Positions 35,458 to 44,486 of a DNA stretch of 64,000 bases are shown in pieces. A program made the translations under genes and the position numbers. The notes under the pieces are model-generated. The model searched no databases. It was not told where the DNA came from and was given only the letters and a program-made list of their open reading frames with translations. Every line of letters begins with the position of its first letter. The stretch's first letter is position 1. This stretch comes from G963662905 sp963662905. GTDB taxonomy: Bacteria > Bacteroidota > Bacteroidia > Bacteroidales > WRLA01. The stretch is from positions 1-64,000 of the forward strand of contig CAXXFD010000001.1 in the NCBI GenBank assembly GCA_963662905.2, written 5' to 3'.

Positions 35458-36045
35458 TTACCCCCATGGCTTTGATTCATTAAATATTTGGGCGATCAGA
35501 AGCAGCAACAAAGGCATATACTCCCGGAGCTCTTCCTTCAAAAATTTCAGCGCTTTACTCATTTGATTTTCAACAGTTTTAATAGAAATGCCCAATTGTT
35601 CCGCTATTTCCCTGTTTTTCAAACCTTCGTAGCGGCTAAGCAAAAAAATCTTTTTCCGCTCAGGCGGCAGTTGGTCAATGGCATGGTGGATTTTAGCTTT
35701 CAGCTCATTTTCCAGGGTTTCGCTGTCCGATGAATTCCCTTGCTCATCAAAATTTTTCAGGTAATTGCGGTAGGCATTTTCCACATCAAGATGACGGTTC
35801 CGGTTCAGGCAGTGATTGCGCACCGCACGAAACAAGTATGCCTGACGGGATGTGTGCAGTTCATTTTTATCACGCTGTTCCCAAAGCCGGAAAAAAGTAT
35901 CCTGCACGGCTTCTTCTGCATCGGACTTATTGTTGAGGTACATAAAAGCATAGGCACAAAGCTTTTGGTAATGCTCCTTAAAGCACTGCTCAAACGTTTG
36001 TTTATCCGGAAATAACAATTGCAATTCTGCTTCCTGCTCAATCAT
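35458..36045 (-). CDS. ECF RNA polymerase sigma factor (FecI-like)
   Basis: A 195-residue sigma-70 factor with region 2 (FKEHYQKLCAYAFMYLNNKS, DAEEAVQDTFFRLWEQRD) and region 4 (IDQLPPERKKIFLLSRYEGL, NREIAEQLGISIKTVENQMS), lacking regions 1 and 3 as ECF factors do. The sigma, FecR and STN-protein order, all on the minus strand, is the standard surface-signalling cassette of Bacteroidota. It probably directs the operon that contains itself and other targets not visible here. Confidence 0.95.
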   Translation of the reverse strand: MIEQEAELQLLFPDKQTFEQCFKEHYQKLCAYAFMYLNNKSDAEEAVQDTFFRLWEQRDKNELHTSRQAYLFRAVRNHCLNRNRHLDVENAYRNYLKNFDEQGNSSDSETLENELKAKIHHAIDQLPPERKKIFLLSRYEGLKNREIAEQLGISIKTVENQMSKALKFLKEELREYMPLLLLLIAQIFNESKPWG

Positions 36046-36181
36046 GCTTAAAAATCAAATGCACTAAAATTTAAGATGCGAAATTAAAGATATAACGCGA
36101 TTGCTGCAAGCTTTTCAGCCTGATTTCAAACCGATAAAATAAAAAATAAAAAAATTTCTAGTCTATTTTAATATTATTTAC

Positions 36182-36189
36182 TAATTTTG
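36182..36189 (+). promoter_or_regulatory. Possible -7 box of the DNRLRE gene
   Basis: TAATTTTG matches TAnnTTTG. It is 85 bp upstream of the ATG, so a long leader would result. Confidence 0.4.
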
Positions 36190-36274
36190 TTTCTTTCAAA
36201 AACCGATTATCTGTAGTGATAACTCACTATTTTTAGTTTTCTAACATTCATTTTTATAGCAAAATCAACCCATT

Positions 36275-37750
36275 ATGAAGCATGGAGCATTATTCATCTT
36301 AGCAGCAATTTTCATTAGTCTTGGCCTGAATGCGCAGCAAACATTGATTTTACAACCAGGCGCAGAAGAAGGTAAAGACGCTCTCATCCATGCACTGTAC
36401 TCCCGTGCACATCTGAATTACGGAGATGACCCTCAATATCTGGCCGACGCCTGGACGTATCAGGGAGAACCTGCCTTTGTGCGCAGTTTGGTAGCATTTG
36501 ACCTTTCCACTATACCTCCGGATGCCATCATCCAGGACGCCTCCCTTTCATTATATGCTTGGAATTCAGATGAAAGCAGCGGTCCACATTCCCAATTAAG
36601 CGGCTACAACAACTTTTTTCTTGAACGAATTACATCCGACTGGCAGGAAATGAGCGTCTGCTGGAATTCACGACCAGAAACAACTACAGAAAATCAAATA
36701 CTTATGGCCGGCACGAACGACCCGGAGCAAGACTATCCAAATATTAATGTTACCAGATTAGTTCAGGATATGGTAAATGACCCGGAGCATAGTTTTGGCT
36801 TTATGATTCGTTTGCAAAATGAAGGCTATTTCCGCAGGATGAATTTTTGCTCCAGTGATCATAGTAACGCAACAAAACACCCAAAACTCATAATAAATTA
36901 CTTTGTATCTACTCCTGTGGACAGCTGTATTGTAATGCAGCCCAATCCGGAGGCAGGAAAAGACGCATTGCTGGTTACGTTAGATCCAAACGAAAACTAT
37001 GGTGACGACCCACAATTCCTTGCTGATGCATGGACGAACCTTCAAGATTCAGTGATTGTCCAAAGTTTAATCGAATTTGATTTATCAGAAATCCCTTCTG
37101 AATCGTCTATTACCGCCGCTTATCTTTCTTTATATGCATGGAATTCAAATTTATCCAGCGGTTCTCATTCCCAATTAAGCGGCAGCAATGATTTTTTTCT
37201 TGAACGCGTTACTTCAGACTGGCAGGAAATGGATGTATGCTGGAATCTTCGCCCTACGACAACCGAAGAAAATCATGTGCTCATTGCCGGCACTGATGAT
37301 CCTGCAAAAGATTATGAAAATATTGATGTCACACAATTGGTTCAGGATATGATAGATAATCCGGAAAGCAGTTTTGGATTTATGATCAGGCTGCAAAATG
37401 AAGAATATTACCGCCGGATAAATTTTTGTTCCAGTGATCATGAAGACGCTACACGATGGCCAAAACTGAAGGTTTGTTATAGCCCGAATACCCAATCGAC
37501 GGAACAGCTAAATAAATCCGGCATAGTCATTTCACCAAACCCAACAACTGGCTCCATTATAGTTCAAACAGATCATTTTACAGGAATGGCATATATACGC
37601 ATATTCAATTATCTGGGCAAGGAAATCAAGAAACTGAAAACAAATAATCAAATCACACAAATTGATTTATCCGACATTCCTGCAGGATACTATTTTATGA
37701 GAATCGAACAAAAGGGGCGTTATCAGACAAAAAAAATCATCAAACTTTAG
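36275..37750 (+). CDS. Secreted protein with two DNRLRE domains and a type IX secretion domain
   Basis: A 491-residue protein with a signal peptide (ALFILAAIFISLGLNA). Two tandem DNRLRE-like domains (about 22-210 and 215-405) repeat the same order of motifs: GKDALI/GKDALLV, NYGDDPQYLADAW/NYGDDPQFLADAW, SLSLYAWNSDESSG/LSLYAWNSNLSSG and TSDWQEMSVCWNSRP/TSDWQEMDVCWNLRP. The close agreement indicates an internal duplication. The last 75 residues are a T9SS sorting domain (VISPNPTTGSIIVQTD ... IPAGYYFMRIEQKG). DNRLRE domains are carbohydrate-associated extracellular modules; no catalytic domain is seen. Confidence 0.9.
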   Translation: MKHGALFILAAIFISLGLNAQQTLILQPGAEEGKDALIHALYSRAHLNYGDDPQYLADAWTYQGEPAFVRSLVAFDLSTIPPDAIIQDASLSLYAWNSDESSGPHSQLSGYNNFFLERITSDWQEMSVCWNSRPETTTENQILMAGTNDPEQDYPNINVTRLVQDMVNDPEHSFGFMIRLQNEGYFRRMNFCSSDHSNATKHPKLIINYFVSTPVDSCIVMQPNPEAGKDALLVTLDPNENYGDDPQFLADAWTNLQDSVIVQSLIEFDLSEIPSESSITAAYLSLYAWNSNLSSGSHSQLSGSNDFFLERVTSDWQEMDVCWNLRPTTTEENHVLIAGTDDPAKDYENIDVTQLVQDMIDNPESSFGFMIRLQNEEYYRRINFCSSDHEDATRWPKLKVCYSPNTQSTEQLNKSGIVISPNPTTGSIIVQTDHFTGMAYIRIFNYLGKEIKKLKTNNQITQIDLSDIPAGYYFMRIEQKGRYQTKKIIKL

Positions 37751-37801
37751 GAAGAAAGAATAAAAATCCTGTGCTGTCCTGAATAGCTTTCGAAAAATCC
37801 C

Positions 37802-37809
37802 TATTTTTG
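37802..37809 (+). promoter_or_regulatory. -7 box of rfbC
   Basis: TATTTTTG matches TAnnTTTG, 18 bp before the ATG at 37828. Confidence 0.55.
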
Positions 37810-37827
37810 GGTATCTAAACGAATGCT

Positions 37828-38370
37828 ATGGAAATTATTAAAACTGATATACAGGATTTGTTGATTGTAAAACCGCGGGTTTTTGAAGACGAACGCGGCT
37901 ATTTTTTCGAATCCTACAACCGTGATGTTTTTGCTGCCAATGGTATAGAAAACAAGTTTTTACAGGACAATGAATCCAAATCGAAAAAAGGCGTTTTGCG
38001 TGGGCTCCACTTCCAGAAACCGCCTTTTGCCCAAGGTAAGCTGGTGCGTGTTATGAAAGGTTCCGTGCTGGATGTTGCTGTGGATATCCGCAAGGACAGC
38101 CCGACTTACGGCAAATGGGCATCTATCGTGCTCACCGACAAAAATAAATTTATGTATTGGGTGCCACCCGGATTTGCGCATGGATTTGTAACACTGGAAG
38201 ACGATACGGTTTTCTTCTACAAATGCACCAATGTTTACAACAGAGAATCAGAAGGTTCTATCCGTTGGAACGATCCGGATCTGAATATCGACTGGGGCAT
38301 CGAAAAACCGGTTTTATCTGACAAAGATCAGGTTTCCCCATTGTTTAAAGACTTTGTAAGTCCTTTTTAA
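37828..38370 (+). CDS. rfbC: dTDP-4-dehydrorhamnose 3,5-epimerase
   Basis: A 180-residue cupin enzyme that epimerises dTDP-4-keto-6-deoxyglucose at C3 and C5 in dTDP-L-rhamnose synthesis. Family marks are RGYFFESYNRDVFAANG, the active-site histidine in GVLRGLHFQKPP, LVRVMKGSVLDVAVDIRK, WVPPGFAHGFVTLEDD and the catalytic tyrosine in FYKCTNVYNRESEG. The length is that of the family. No other rfb genes lie next to it, so the rhamnose genes are dispersed in this genome. Confidence 0.96.
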   Translation: MEIIKTDIQDLLIVKPRVFEDERGYFFESYNRDVFAANGIENKFLQDNESKSKKGVLRGLHFQKPPFAQGKLVRVMKGSVLDVAVDIRKDSPTYGKWASIVLTDKNKFMYWVPPGFAHGFVTLEDDTVFFYKCTNVYNRESEGSIRWNDPDLNIDWGIEKPVLSDKDQVSPLFKDFVSPF

Positions 38371-38552
38371 ACAGCTTCTTTACCAAAGTCTAAGGTAAAA
38401 AACGCCATCTAATCCCGATTATAACGGTTTCTGTTTTTGATTAATTACGAACAGAGATCAAATGGAATGCATGTGAATGATTGAATTCGCACAACAAACA
38501 ATGCTTATGGATGTTATCCATATAACCCAAAAAAATAAAATGGATTAATAAA

Positions 38553-39548
38553 ATGGACAGATCATTTTTAAAAAAAATCGCAATATTTTCCATTATTCCT
38601 ATCTTAGGAAGTACAATCATAATCCTGGCCGGAGCCGGACATAAGCCGGATCACAGCCTGGATCAAAAAGAAGAAAAGCTTCGGAAAGAATATCATGTGC
38701 TTACGCCCGAACTTCCCGAAAAGATGACATTTGCCGGCGAAGATGTGCCGCTCAACCTTTTTTATGTGCGCGAAAGCTTAGACCGTGAACTGATCGTAAA
38801 CACCTATTTCCATTCCTCTACGATCATGCTTTTTAAAAGGGCACACCGTTATTTCCCGATTATTGAGCCCATTTTGAAGCAAAACGGCATCCCCGAAGAT
38901 TTCAAATACCTTGCTTTGATCGAAAGCGGTTTGAGCAATGTGGTTTCTCCTGCAGGAGCAGCAGGATTCTGGCAGTTCATGAAAAACACCGGTATAGAAT
39001 ACGGCCTGGAAGTAAACAAGTATATTGATGAACGATACAATCTGGTAAAAGCTACCCATGCCGCTTGTGAGTACCTGAAAGACTCATATGAAATTTACGG
39101 CAATTGGGCACTTGTTGCCGCCGCTTATAATGCCGGAAAAAACCGTATCAAAAGTGTACTTGAAAGTCAAAAAACAGATAATTATTACGAACTTTACCTG
39201 AATACCGAAACCGGACGTTATGTGTATCGCATCTTAGCAATCAAACTGATTTTTGAGAATCCGCAGGATTATGGTTTTTTCCTGCGACAAAGCGATTTTT
39301 ATCCGGTGATACCTACTTATTTCGTAAATGTGGATACTACCATTAATGATTTAGTAGCTTTTGCCCATAAATTTGACATTAGTTACCGCGAACTCAAAGA
39401 GTTTAATCCCTGGTTGCGTGCTCCCGAAATGCCTGACAAATCACGCAGGCTATATACCATCACACTTCCACAAAAAGGTTATACCGATTATAACGATCGT
39501 TTGAAAAAACCAAAAGATAAAGGTGACTTTTTTGAAGGAATGAAGTAA
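38553..39548 (+). CDS. Lytic transglycosylase (MltD-like SLT domain)
   Basis: A 331-residue protein with an N-terminal membrane or signal helix (IAIFSIIPILGSTIIILAGA). The SLT domain (about 100-240) has the catalytic glutamate in LALIESGLSNVVSPAGAAGF, then WQFMKNTGIEYGLEV, VKATHAACEYLKDSY and ALVAAAYNAGKNRI, the family's motifs. The end (FDISYRELKEFNPWL ... YTITLPQKGY) resembles a LysM-like cell wall-binding segment. It cleaves peptidoglycan to 1,6-anhydro products in the periplasm. It is followed after 26 bp by uvrA. Confidence 0.9.
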   Translation: MDRSFLKKIAIFSIIPILGSTIIILAGAGHKPDHSLDQKEEKLRKEYHVLTPELPEKMTFAGEDVPLNLFYVRESLDRELIVNTYFHSSTIMLFKRAHRYFPIIEPILKQNGIPEDFKYLALIESGLSNVVSPAGAAGFWQFMKNTGIEYGLEVNKYIDERYNLVKATHAACEYLKDSYEIYGNWALVAAAYNAGKNRIKSVLESQKTDNYYELYLNTETGRYVYRILAIKLIFENPQDYGFFLRQSDFYPVIPTYFVNVDTTINDLVAFAHKFDISYRELKEFNPWLRAPEMPDKSRRLYTITLPQKGYTDYNDRLKKPKDKGDFFEGMK

Positions 39549-39574
39549 TTTCGCCACTTCAAAGGCTGGTTGGT

Positions 39575-42433
39575 ATGAAGGAAGAAAAAGATTTACTGTT
39601 ACAAAACGAAGCCAATGGGGAAATGCTCCACATTGAAGGTGCGCGTATGCACAATCTTCAGAATGTAAACCTGGAAATCCCACGAAACCGGCTCGTTGTT
39701 ATTACCGGCCTGAGCGGAAGCGGTAAATCATCCCTTGCTTTTGACACCATTTATGCGGAAGGCCAAAGGCGCTATATGGAAACCTTTTCTGCTTATGCCC
39801 GCCAGTTTATCGGAAATCTGGAGCGCCCTGATGTGGATCGTATCACGGGCTTGAGCCCTGTTATCAGCATCGAGCAAAAAACTACCAGCCGCAATCCGCG
39901 TTCTACCGTAGGAACCATTACCGAGGTTTATGACTTCCTTCGTTTACTTTTTGCACGCGCTTCAGATGCATACAGCTACAATACCGGCAAAAAAATGGTG
40001 CGCTATTCCGAAGATCAGATCATCAACCTGATCTACAAAACCTATCAGGATCAGCGTGTTTATATGCTGGCACCGCTGGTGAAAGGACGTAAAGGGCATT
40101 ACCGCGAATTGTTTGACCAGGTGCTGCGGCAGGGTTATATCAAAGTGCGCATAGATGGAAAAGTACGCGAAATTGAGCCCCGAATGCAGCTCGACCGCTA
40201 TAAAATCCATGATATTGAGGTGGTTGTAGATCAAATTAAACTTGACGAGAAATCACTGCAACGCCTTCGTAATTCTATTCGCACTTCGCTGAGCCTGGGA
40301 AAAGGCTTGCTGATGGTTGCATCGCATGATGATGAAACTGTGCGGCATTTCAGCAAGCACCTGATGTGCCCGGATACCGGACTTTCGTATGATGAACCCG
40401 AACCCAATACATTTTCGTTCAACTCTCCTTACGGAGCTTGTCCGCGCTGCAACGGTTTGGGCGAAGTTTCGGAAATCGACCTCAACAAAATCTTTCCCGA
40501 AAAAAGCCTCAGCATTAAAAAAGGCGGAATTGCACCGCTTGGCGAATACAAAAACAACTGGATTTTCAGCCAGATGGAAGCCATTGGCCTGCGCTACGGT
40601 TTTGACCTGAACACAGCGGTGGAGGATATTCCCGATGAAGGCATCAATACAATTTTGTATGGATCGACCGATGGTTATAAGGTCCAAAAAGAATTTATGG
40701 GCGTTACAAGCACCTATACGCTTAATTTTGAAGGTGTTGTGAATTTTATTTTAAATCAGGCACAGGAATCGCCCAGCAAAAACATACAGAAATGGGTAGG
40801 TGGTTTCCTCAATAAAATCCCCTGCCCCGAATGCGGTGGCGCACGACTAAAAAAGGAATCACTCTATTTCAAAATTGACGGCAAAAATATTGCTGAATAT
40901 GCGCAGATGGATCTGCAACAGCTGTCGGACGCCATCAATGGACTGGAAAATACGCTCGACAAAAGGCGACGCGACATCGGAAAAGAAATCATCCGCGAAC
41001 TGCAAAGCCGCCTGAAATTCCTTCTGGATGTTGGCCTGGATTACCTCAACCTCAACCGCTCTGCCAAAACCCTCTCGGGCGGTGAAAGCCAGCGCATCCG
41101 TTTAGCTACGCAAATTGGTTCACAACTGGTTGGCGTGCTTTATATCTTGGATGAGCCCAGCATTGGCCTGCACCAGCGCGACAACCAAAGACTGATAGAT
41201 TCGCTGAAACAATTGCGTGATATTGGCAATAGTGTAATTGTTGTTGAGCACGATAAAGACATGATCCTTTCCGCCGACCATGTCATTGATATTGGTCCGG
41301 GCGCCGGTGTAAACGGAGGAAAAATTGTTGCTCAGGGTTCGCCAAACCAAATGCACCAATGCGATACGCTCACCTGCGCATATCTGAGCGGCAAAAAGGA
41401 AATTGAAATCCCTGAAAAGCGCAGGGAGCGAAACGGTAAAGCCATCATCCTGAAAGGAGCCAAAGGCCATAACCTTCAAAATGTCGATCTGGAAATCCCC
41501 CTGGGCTTGATGATCGGAATTACGGGCGTCAGCGGAAGCGGCAAGTCCAGCCTTGTTAATGCTACCCTTTACCCAATCCTTGCAGCATATTTTTATCGTT
41601 CGGAGAAAAAAGCCCTGCCCTATGATTCCATCGAAGGCTTGGAACACATCAACAAAGTTATTGAAATCGATCAGTCGCCCATTGGCCGCACACCGCGCTC
41701 CAATCCGGCAACCTATACTAAAGTTTTTGACGAAATCCGCAAGCTTTTTGCCCAATTGCCCGAAGCACAAATCCGTGGCTACAAACCCGGACGTTTTTCC
41801 TTTAATGTAAAAGGCGGGCGCTGCGAAACGTGCAAAGGCGCCGGTGTCCAGGTCATTGAAATGAATTTCCTGCCCGATGTTTATGTGCTTTGCGATAATT
41901 GCAATGGCAAACGTTATAACCGTGAGACGCTGGAAGTACGTTATAAGGGAAAATCAATCAATGATGTGCTGAATATGACCATCAACCAGGCGGTGAAATT
42001 TTTTGAGAACATTCCGGCTATTCTACAAAAAATCAAGACTTTGCAGGATGTTGGCCTGGGTTATCTTACTCTGGGGCAGCAATCAACAACCCTGAGCGGC
42101 GGAGAGGCGCAACGCGTAAAACTTGCTACGGAATTATCGCGGCGTGATACCGGAAAAACGCTCTACATACTCGACGAGCCAACAACCGGGCTTCATTTTG
42201 AAGACGTAAAAGTGCTGATGGACGTTTTGAGCAAGCTGGTTGCCAAGGGCAATACCGTTATGGTGATTGAGCACAATATGGAAGTGATCAAAGTTGCAGA
42301 CCATATTATTGATCTGGGCCCCGAAGGCGGAAGGCGTGGCGGAAAAATTGTTGCTACCGGAACGCCCGAGGAGGTTGCAAATAATCCTGAAAGTTTGACG
42401 GGTACCTTTTTGAAATTGGAACTCAAGCATTAA
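39575..42433 (+). CDS. uvrA: Excinuclease ABC subunit A
   Basis: A 952-residue DNA damage sensor of nucleotide excision repair. The first ATPase module has Walker A GLSGSGKSS, then YAEGQRRYMETFSAYARQF and LSGGESQRIRLATQIGS. The second has GVSGSGKSS and LSGGEAQRVKLATELSRR. Two zinc fingers are present (CPRCNGLGEVSEID with its partner, and CETCKGAGVQVIEM ... CDNCNGKRY). It dimerises, finds bulky lesions and loads UvrB. Intact and of normal length. Confidence 0.98.
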   Translation: MKEEKDLLLQNEANGEMLHIEGARMHNLQNVNLEIPRNRLVVITGLSGSGKSSLAFDTIYAEGQRRYMETFSAYARQFIGNLERPDVDRITGLSPVISIEQKTTSRNPRSTVGTITEVYDFLRLLFARASDAYSYNTGKKMVRYSEDQIINLIYKTYQDQRVYMLAPLVKGRKGHYRELFDQVLRQGYIKVRIDGKVREIEPRMQLDRYKIHDIEVVVDQIKLDEKSLQRLRNSIRTSLSLGKGLLMVASHDDETVRHFSKHLMCPDTGLSYDEPEPNTFSFNSPYGACPRCNGLGEVSEIDLNKIFPEKSLSIKKGGIAPLGEYKNNWIFSQMEAIGLRYGFDLNTAVEDIPDEGINTILYGSTDGYKVQKEFMGVTSTYTLNFEGVVNFILNQAQESPSKNIQKWVGGFLNKIPCPECGGARLKKESLYFKIDGKNIAEYAQMDLQQLSDAINGLENTLDKRRRDIGKEIIRELQSRLKFLLDVGLDYLNLNRSAKTLSGGESQRIRLATQIGSQLVGVLYILDEPSIGLHQRDNQRLIDSLKQLRDIGNSVIVVEHDKDMILSADHVIDIGPGAGVNGGKIVAQGSPNQMHQCDTLTCAYLSGKKEIEIPEKRRERNGKAIILKGAKGHNLQNVDLEIPLGLMIGITGVSGSGKSSLVNATLYPILAAYFYRSEKKALPYDSIEGLEHINKVIEIDQSPIGRTPRSNPATYTKVFDEIRKLFAQLPEAQIRGYKPGRFSFNVKGGRCETCKGAGVQVIEMNFLPDVYVLCDNCNGKRYNRETLEVRYKGKSINDVLNMTINQAVKFFENIPAILQKIKTLQDVGLGYLTLGQQSTTLSGGEAQRVKLATELSRRDTGKTLYILDEPTTGLHFEDVKVLMDVLSKLVAKGNTVMVIEHNMEVIKVADHIIDLGPEGGRRGGKIVATGTPEEVANNPESLTGTFLKLELKH

Positions 42434-42447
42434 TTTTGCCCTCCGTT

Positions 42448-42942
42448 ATGAACACTGCCATTTTACTCACAGGAAGCAACATTTCCCCCAGGAGGGATTA
42501 TCTGAAAAAAGCTTCAGAAGCTATTGCACTGAAAATCGGGCAAATATTCAGCACATCATCCATATACGAAAGTGAGGCATGGGGTTTTGACGCAGATACA
42601 TCTTTTATGAACCAGGTTGTTTGCGTAAAAACCACTTTGGATGCCGGCCGGATTCTGGAACAAATCCACACTATTGAGAATAATTTGGGCCGCAAACGAA
42701 ATGCCGACGGCACTTATTCTTCCCGCACCATTGATGTGGATATTCTGTTTTTCAACGACGAAATCATCAAAAATGAAAGTCTGGAAATCCCGCATCCCCG
42801 GCTGCACGAACGTATGTTCACACTAAAACCCCTACAGGAAGTGGCGGCCGGTTTGATTCATCCGGTATTAAAAAAACCTGTTGAAAAACTTTTGCAGGAA
42901 TGCACCGACCCAATTCGTGCCAAAATCGCCGATAAGTTGTAA
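42448..42942 (+). CDS. folK: 2-amino-4-hydroxy-6-hydroxymethyldihydropteridine pyrophosphokinase
   Basis: A 164-residue HPPK of folate synthesis, which transfers pyrophosphate from ATP to the pterin alcohol. Signature segments are LLTGSNISPRRDYLKKA at the start, SSIYESEAWGFD, and NLGRKRNADGTYSSRTIDVDILFF, with the acidic metal ligands in DVDILFF; the end has IPHPRLHERMFTLKPLQEVA. The ATG at 42448 is preferred to the TTG at 42436. It follows uvrA by 14 bp. Confidence 0.94.
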   Translation: MNTAILLTGSNISPRRDYLKKASEAIALKIGQIFSTSSIYESEAWGFDADTSFMNQVVCVKTTLDAGRILEQIHTIENNLGRKRNADGTYSSRTIDVDILFFNDEIIKNESLEIPHPRLHERMFTLKPLQEVAAGLIHPVLKKPVEKLLQECTDPIRAKIADKL

Positions 42943-42951
42943 ATTCGCACA

Positions 42952-43584
42952 ATGTCCTACAACTACATTGCTATCGAAGGAACTATTGGTGCCGGAAAAA
43001 CCAGCCTGGCCAAAATGATGGCGCTGGATTTCAATGCCAAACTGGTTTTGGAAGAATTTGAAGACAACTCTTTCCTGCCCAAATTCTATAAAAACCCGGA
43101 TAAATATGCTTTCCCTCTGGAGCTCTCCTTTCTGGCCGAACGCTTCCAGCAGCTCCGTTCGCAGCTTGCAGCACAAGACCTCTTCCACGATTTTACCATC
43201 TCGGACTATTTCATCAACAAATCATTGATTTTTGCGCGCAAAACATTGCCCAGCGATATTTACAGCCTCTATTCCAACCTGTTTGAGATTATCAGTTTAT
43301 CGCTTCCCCGCCCGGAGCTTTTGGTGTATTTGTATATGCGCGTGGATCGGCTTCAGGAAAATATCCGCAAACGCGGCCGAAGCTACGAGCAGGAAATCGA
43401 AGACAGTTATCTCGAAAATATTCAAAGCGGATACCTGGAATTCCTCCGCAGGCAGGATAATATGCGCATCCTCATCATCGATACCAATAAACTGGATTTT
43501 GTGGCCAATCCTGCAGATTATAAGAAACTCACGGAGGTGATTATGCAGGAGCATGATATTGGGGTAAGGGAGGTGATACTTTAA
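42952..43584 (+). CDS. Deoxynucleoside kinase
   Basis: A 210-residue kinase. The P-loop is EGTIGAGKTSLAK (residues 8-20). EEFEDNSFLPKFYKNPDKYAF is the substrate-side segment and the ISDYFINKSLIFARKTL region corresponds to the nucleoside-binding D-R-S-like motif. RKRGRSYEQEIEDSYLENI is the arginine-rich lid. This matches the deoxyguanosine/deoxyadenosine kinase type used in nucleoside salvage; the exact nucleoside cannot be read. It starts 9 bp after folK, as is common in Bacteroidota. Confidence 0.92.
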   Translation: MSYNYIAIEGTIGAGKTSLAKMMALDFNAKLVLEEFEDNSFLPKFYKNPDKYAFPLELSFLAERFQQLRSQLAAQDLFHDFTISDYFINKSLIFARKTLPSDIYSLYSNLFEIISLSLPRPELLVYLYMRVDRLQENIRKRGRSYEQEIEDSYLENIQSGYLEFLRRQDNMRILIIDTNKLDFVANPADYKKLTEVIMQEHDIGVREVIL

Positions 43585-43619
43585 AAGCAGCCCAATTTGC
43601 GACAAAAAAATATCTTGCT

Positions 43620-43627
43620 TACCTTTG
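43620..43627 (+). promoter_or_regulatory. -7 box of the MNT/HEPN pair
   Basis: TACCTTTG matches TAnnTTTG, 24 bp before the ATG at 43652. It overlaps the upstream part of the longer reading frame and so supports the shorter start. Confidence 0.55.
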
Positions 43628-43651
43628 GAAAACATTTTGGCACTGTACATA

Positions 43652-43969
43652 ATGGAAGAAAAAAAACAGAAAATATCAAAGCGGATAAGAACTGTTATAT
43701 CTGAAATCGACAAAGAGGCCGAGATCATACTATTTGGTTCACGTGCACGTGGAGACGAACATAACAACTCTGACTGGGACATCCTCGTAATAACCTCCTC
43801 CAAAGCAGATTTTGCCCTTGAAAAAAAATTCCGGGACAGTATATACGACATTGAACTGGATACTGGTGAAGTTCTTTCGCTTTTGGTTTACTCAAAATCA
43901 GATTGGAAGCAACGACAAAACATTAGCCCATTTTATCAAAATGTACTGAAAGAAGGGATTGTTTTATGA
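43652..43969 (+). CDS. Minimal nucleotidyltransferase (MNT), antitoxin-like
   Basis: A protein of 105 residues, counted from the ATG at 43652. The nucleotidyltransferase motif is ILFGSRARGDEHNNSDWDILVI (GSxxxG plus DxD), with a further acidic residue in the later strand (EVLSLLVYS). Small MNT proteins pair with HEPN proteins as toxin-antitoxin or defence modules; some add nucleotides to the HEPN partner. The stop overlaps the start of the HEPN gene by four bases (ATGA). Confidence 0.85.
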   Translation: MEEKKQKISKRIRTVISEIDKEAEIILFGSRARGDEHNNSDWDILVITSSKADFALEKKFRDSIYDIELDTGEVLSLLVYSKSDWKQRQNISPFYQNVLKEGIVL

Positions 43970-44364
43970 AAATGGAAGACCGAATTAGTTATGCGAAACA
44001 CCGTTTAACAACTGCGTTTAACACACTCGAAGCGGCGCGTTTACTGGCTAATAACGGGTATTGGAATTCTGGTATTAATCGCTTATATTATGCTGCATTT
44101 TACGCTGTCAACGCTTTATTGGTTTTTAATGAAATTGACATAAAATCGCATACAGCTGTAAAAAGCAATTTTTCACTCCATTTTATAAAAACGGGTGTTT
44201 TTCGGAAAGACTATGGTCGCTTATTTTCACAACTCTATGACTGGAGACAAAAAAGCGACTATGACAGCATGGTAGAATTTGAAAAGGAAGAAGTTGAGCC
44301 ATTAATTGAGATTGTTAACGAGTTTATCGATGCACTAAGCAGGTATATCGAATCAAACACCTAA
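43966..44364 (+). CDS. HEPN-domain protein, partner of the MNT gene
   Basis: A 132-residue all-helical protein of the HEPN superfamily. Marks are YAKHRLTTAFNTLEAARLLA, GYWNSGINRLYYAAFYAVNALL, KSHTAVKSNFSLHFIKTG and FSQLYDWRQKSDYDSMVEF, as in the HI0074-like group. The usual C-terminal RX4-6H ribonuclease motif is not evident (an R-x5-H at residues 5-11 is at the wrong end), so ribonuclease activity is uncertain. It overlaps the MNT gene by four bases. The pair is probably a toxin-antitoxin module, by analogy only. Confidence 0.83.
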   Translation: MKMEDRISYAKHRLTTAFNTLEAARLLANNGYWNSGINRLYYAAFYAVNALLVFNEIDIKSHTAVKSNFSLHFIKTGVFRKDYGRLFSQLYDWRQKSDYDSMVEFEKEEVEPLIEIVNEFIDALSRYIESNT

Positions 44365-44486
44365 AACACATAACCCTCTTTAACTGGAACGGGTCTATAA
44401 TGTCAGGGTTCCGGCTCAGAATGTTCGAGATTGAAGCTATCAGCAGAACAACACTGAGGAGATCGGTCATCATGGACAGAAATTAA

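Noticed and set aside
44365..44486. Small gene or RNA between the HEPN gene and the nucleoside phosphorylase
   Set aside because: Only 122 bp with no open frame, hairpin with T-run, or promoter box.
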